The notes under the pieces were generated by a model, which saw nothing but the letters and a program-made list of their open reading frames with translations, ran no database searches and had not been told where the DNA came from. The position numbers and the translations under genes are program-made. From NCBI GenBank assembly GCA_017412325.1, contig JAFPYE010000118.1:1-7274 (forward strand): a stretch of 7,274 bases of DNA, given 5' to 3'. Positions 6,602 to 7,274 of this stretch are shown in pieces. The DNA comes from Kiritimatiellia bacterium. Its GTDB lineage: Bacteria; Verrucomicrobiota; Kiritimatiellia; RFP12; UBA1067. The stretch's first letter is position 1; each line of letters begins with the position of its first letter.

Positions 6602-6609
6602 GATATAAT
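6601..6609 (+). promoter_or_regulatory. extended -10 promoter of the RNB exoribonuclease gene
   Basis: TGATATAAT at 6601-6609 contains a consensus TATAAT at 6604-6609 with the upstream TG of an extended -10. No -35 match is seen at the right distance (6581-6586 reads GCACGG), so the extended -10 and the T-run before it would have to suffice. The transcription start would fall near 6616, only about 3 bases before the ATG at 6619. Confidence 0.65.
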
Positions 6610-6618
6610 ACAGCCCAA

Positions 6619-7274
6619 ATGAAGATAGAGAAGGAAGAGATCCTCTTTCCGCCGCCCGGCAAGACGCCCCGTGACGACACGGCGGCGGTGATGAAGTTCT
6701 ACAAGCTCGCGAAAACGTTTCCGCGCGAGGTGCTGGCGGAGGCGAAGGGCGTCGCGGCGCGCGCGAAAGGGGCGGCGCGCGGTCCGCGGCTCGACCTGCG
6801 CAAGAAGTTCATTTTCACCTGCGACCCGGTGACGGCGCGCGACTACGACGACGCGCTTTCCCTTGAAAAGGACTTGCGCGGCAACCGCGTCCTCGGCGTG
6901 CACATCGCGGACGTCTCGCATTTCGTCCGCCCGGGGAGCGCGCTCGACAAGGAAGCGTACCGGCGCTCGACGAGCGTCTACCTCGCGGATCGCGTCGTGC
7001 CGATGCTGCCGGAGGAGCTGTCGAACGGCGTCTGCTCGCTCGTGCCGGGCGAGGACCGGCTGACGTTCAGCGTCTTCATGACGTTCGACAAGCAGGGCCA
7101 GATGGTCAAGCGCACGTTCGCGAAGTCGGTCATCAACTCCAAGGCGCGCTTCACGTACGAACAGGTGATGCGCATCCTCGCGGGCGGCCCGCACAAGGAG
7201 GCGAAGCGCATCCGCGAAATCGGCAAGCTCGCGCAGCAGCTGCGCGCCGCGCGGTTCGCGGCGGGCGCGCTCGA
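6619..7274 (+). CDS. RNase R/RNase II-family (RNB) 3'-5' exoribonuclease, N-terminal part
   Basis: An open frame of 218 complete codons runs off the window end. The RNB catalytic domain begins near residue 57 (RLDLRKKFIFTCDP); the metal-binding acidic cluster is intact, with D69, D75, D77 and D78 in TCDPVTARDYDDA matching E. coli RNase R D272, D278, D280 and D281. LGVHIADVSHFVRPGSALD and VVPMLPEELSNGVCSLVPGEDRL, which begins at residue 126, are further family blocks. It would degrade RNA from the 3' end in the cytoplasm. Residues 24-42 (VMKFYKLAKTFPREVLAEA) resemble the linker just before the catalytic domain of RNase R, but the usual roughly 200 residues before it (helix-turn-helix and two cold-shock domains) are missing. 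The start is tightly bounded: TGA at 6601-6603 is in frame and ATG 6619 is the first start codon after it. No Shine-Dalgarno site precedes it. A PPP run occurs at residues 11-13. The C-terminal S1 domain, which would separate rnr-type from other RNB proteins, is not visible. Confidence 0.9.
   Translation, partial: MKIEKEEILFPPPGKTPRDDTAAVMKFYKLAKTFPREVLAEAKGVAARAKGAARGPRLDLRKKFIFTCDPVTARDYDDALSLEKDLRGNRVLGVHIADVSHFVRPGSALDKEAYRRSTSVYLADRVVPMLPEELSNGVCSLVPGEDRLTFSVFMTFDKQGQMVKRTFAKSVINSKARFTYEQVMRILAGGPHKEAKRIREIGKLAQQLRAARFAAGAL

Noticed and set aside
6019..7194. Minus-strand open frame of 391 codons opposite the TetR and RNB genes
   Set aside because: It crosses two real genes and their intergenic promoter, with low-complexity Arg-rich composition; a shadow frame.

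Overview
The window is a gene-dense, high-GC (by eye about two-thirds G+C) chromosomal segment in which every convincing gene lies on the + strand. It suggests a Gram-negative bacterium with peptidoglycan and a diaminopimelate pathway: the genes include dapB, the lipid II flippase murJ and a FadL-type outer-membrane barrel with a signal peptide and a terminal phenylalanine. The mix of high-GC coding sequence with very AT-rich, short promoters would fit the PVC group (for example Kiritimatiellota or another Verrucomicrobiota lineage), but that is a low-confidence impression. No mobile element, CRISPR array, rRNA or tRNA was seen, and no gene-free stretch exceeds 300 bases; the longest gaps are about 60-95 bases and hold promoters.

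Region 1 (1-2295) looks like one transcription unit of four closely spaced genes: the 3' end of dapB (lysine/DAP synthesis), a small membrane-anchored coiled-coil protein of unknown role, an AEC-family (auxin efflux carrier-like) permease, and a two-cluster ferredoxin fused to a nitroreductase domain. Region 2 (2296-4559) starts with a clear promoter and holds efp (elongation factor P) followed 14 bases later by murJ. Region 3 (4560-6558) starts with a second promoter, which carries a perfect 14-bp palindrome over its -10 element, and holds a FadL/OmpP1-type outer-membrane transporter followed 6 bases later by a TetR-family regulator. Region 4 (6559-7274) holds a possible terminator, a third promoter, and the first 218 codons of an RNase R/RNase II-family exoribonuclease that is cut by the window end.

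The most interesting points are regulatory. All three intergenic promoters carry the same extended -10 element (TGA-TATNNT). The FadL promoter has an operator-like palindrome with a TetR gene in the same apparent operon, a plausible self-regulated module for hydrophobic-substrate uptake. The exoribonuclease gene appears to start only a few bases after its transcription start (leaderless), and its product lacks the usual N-terminal RNA-binding domains. These are modest, testable observations. I did not find strong evidence of a wholly undescribed system here.
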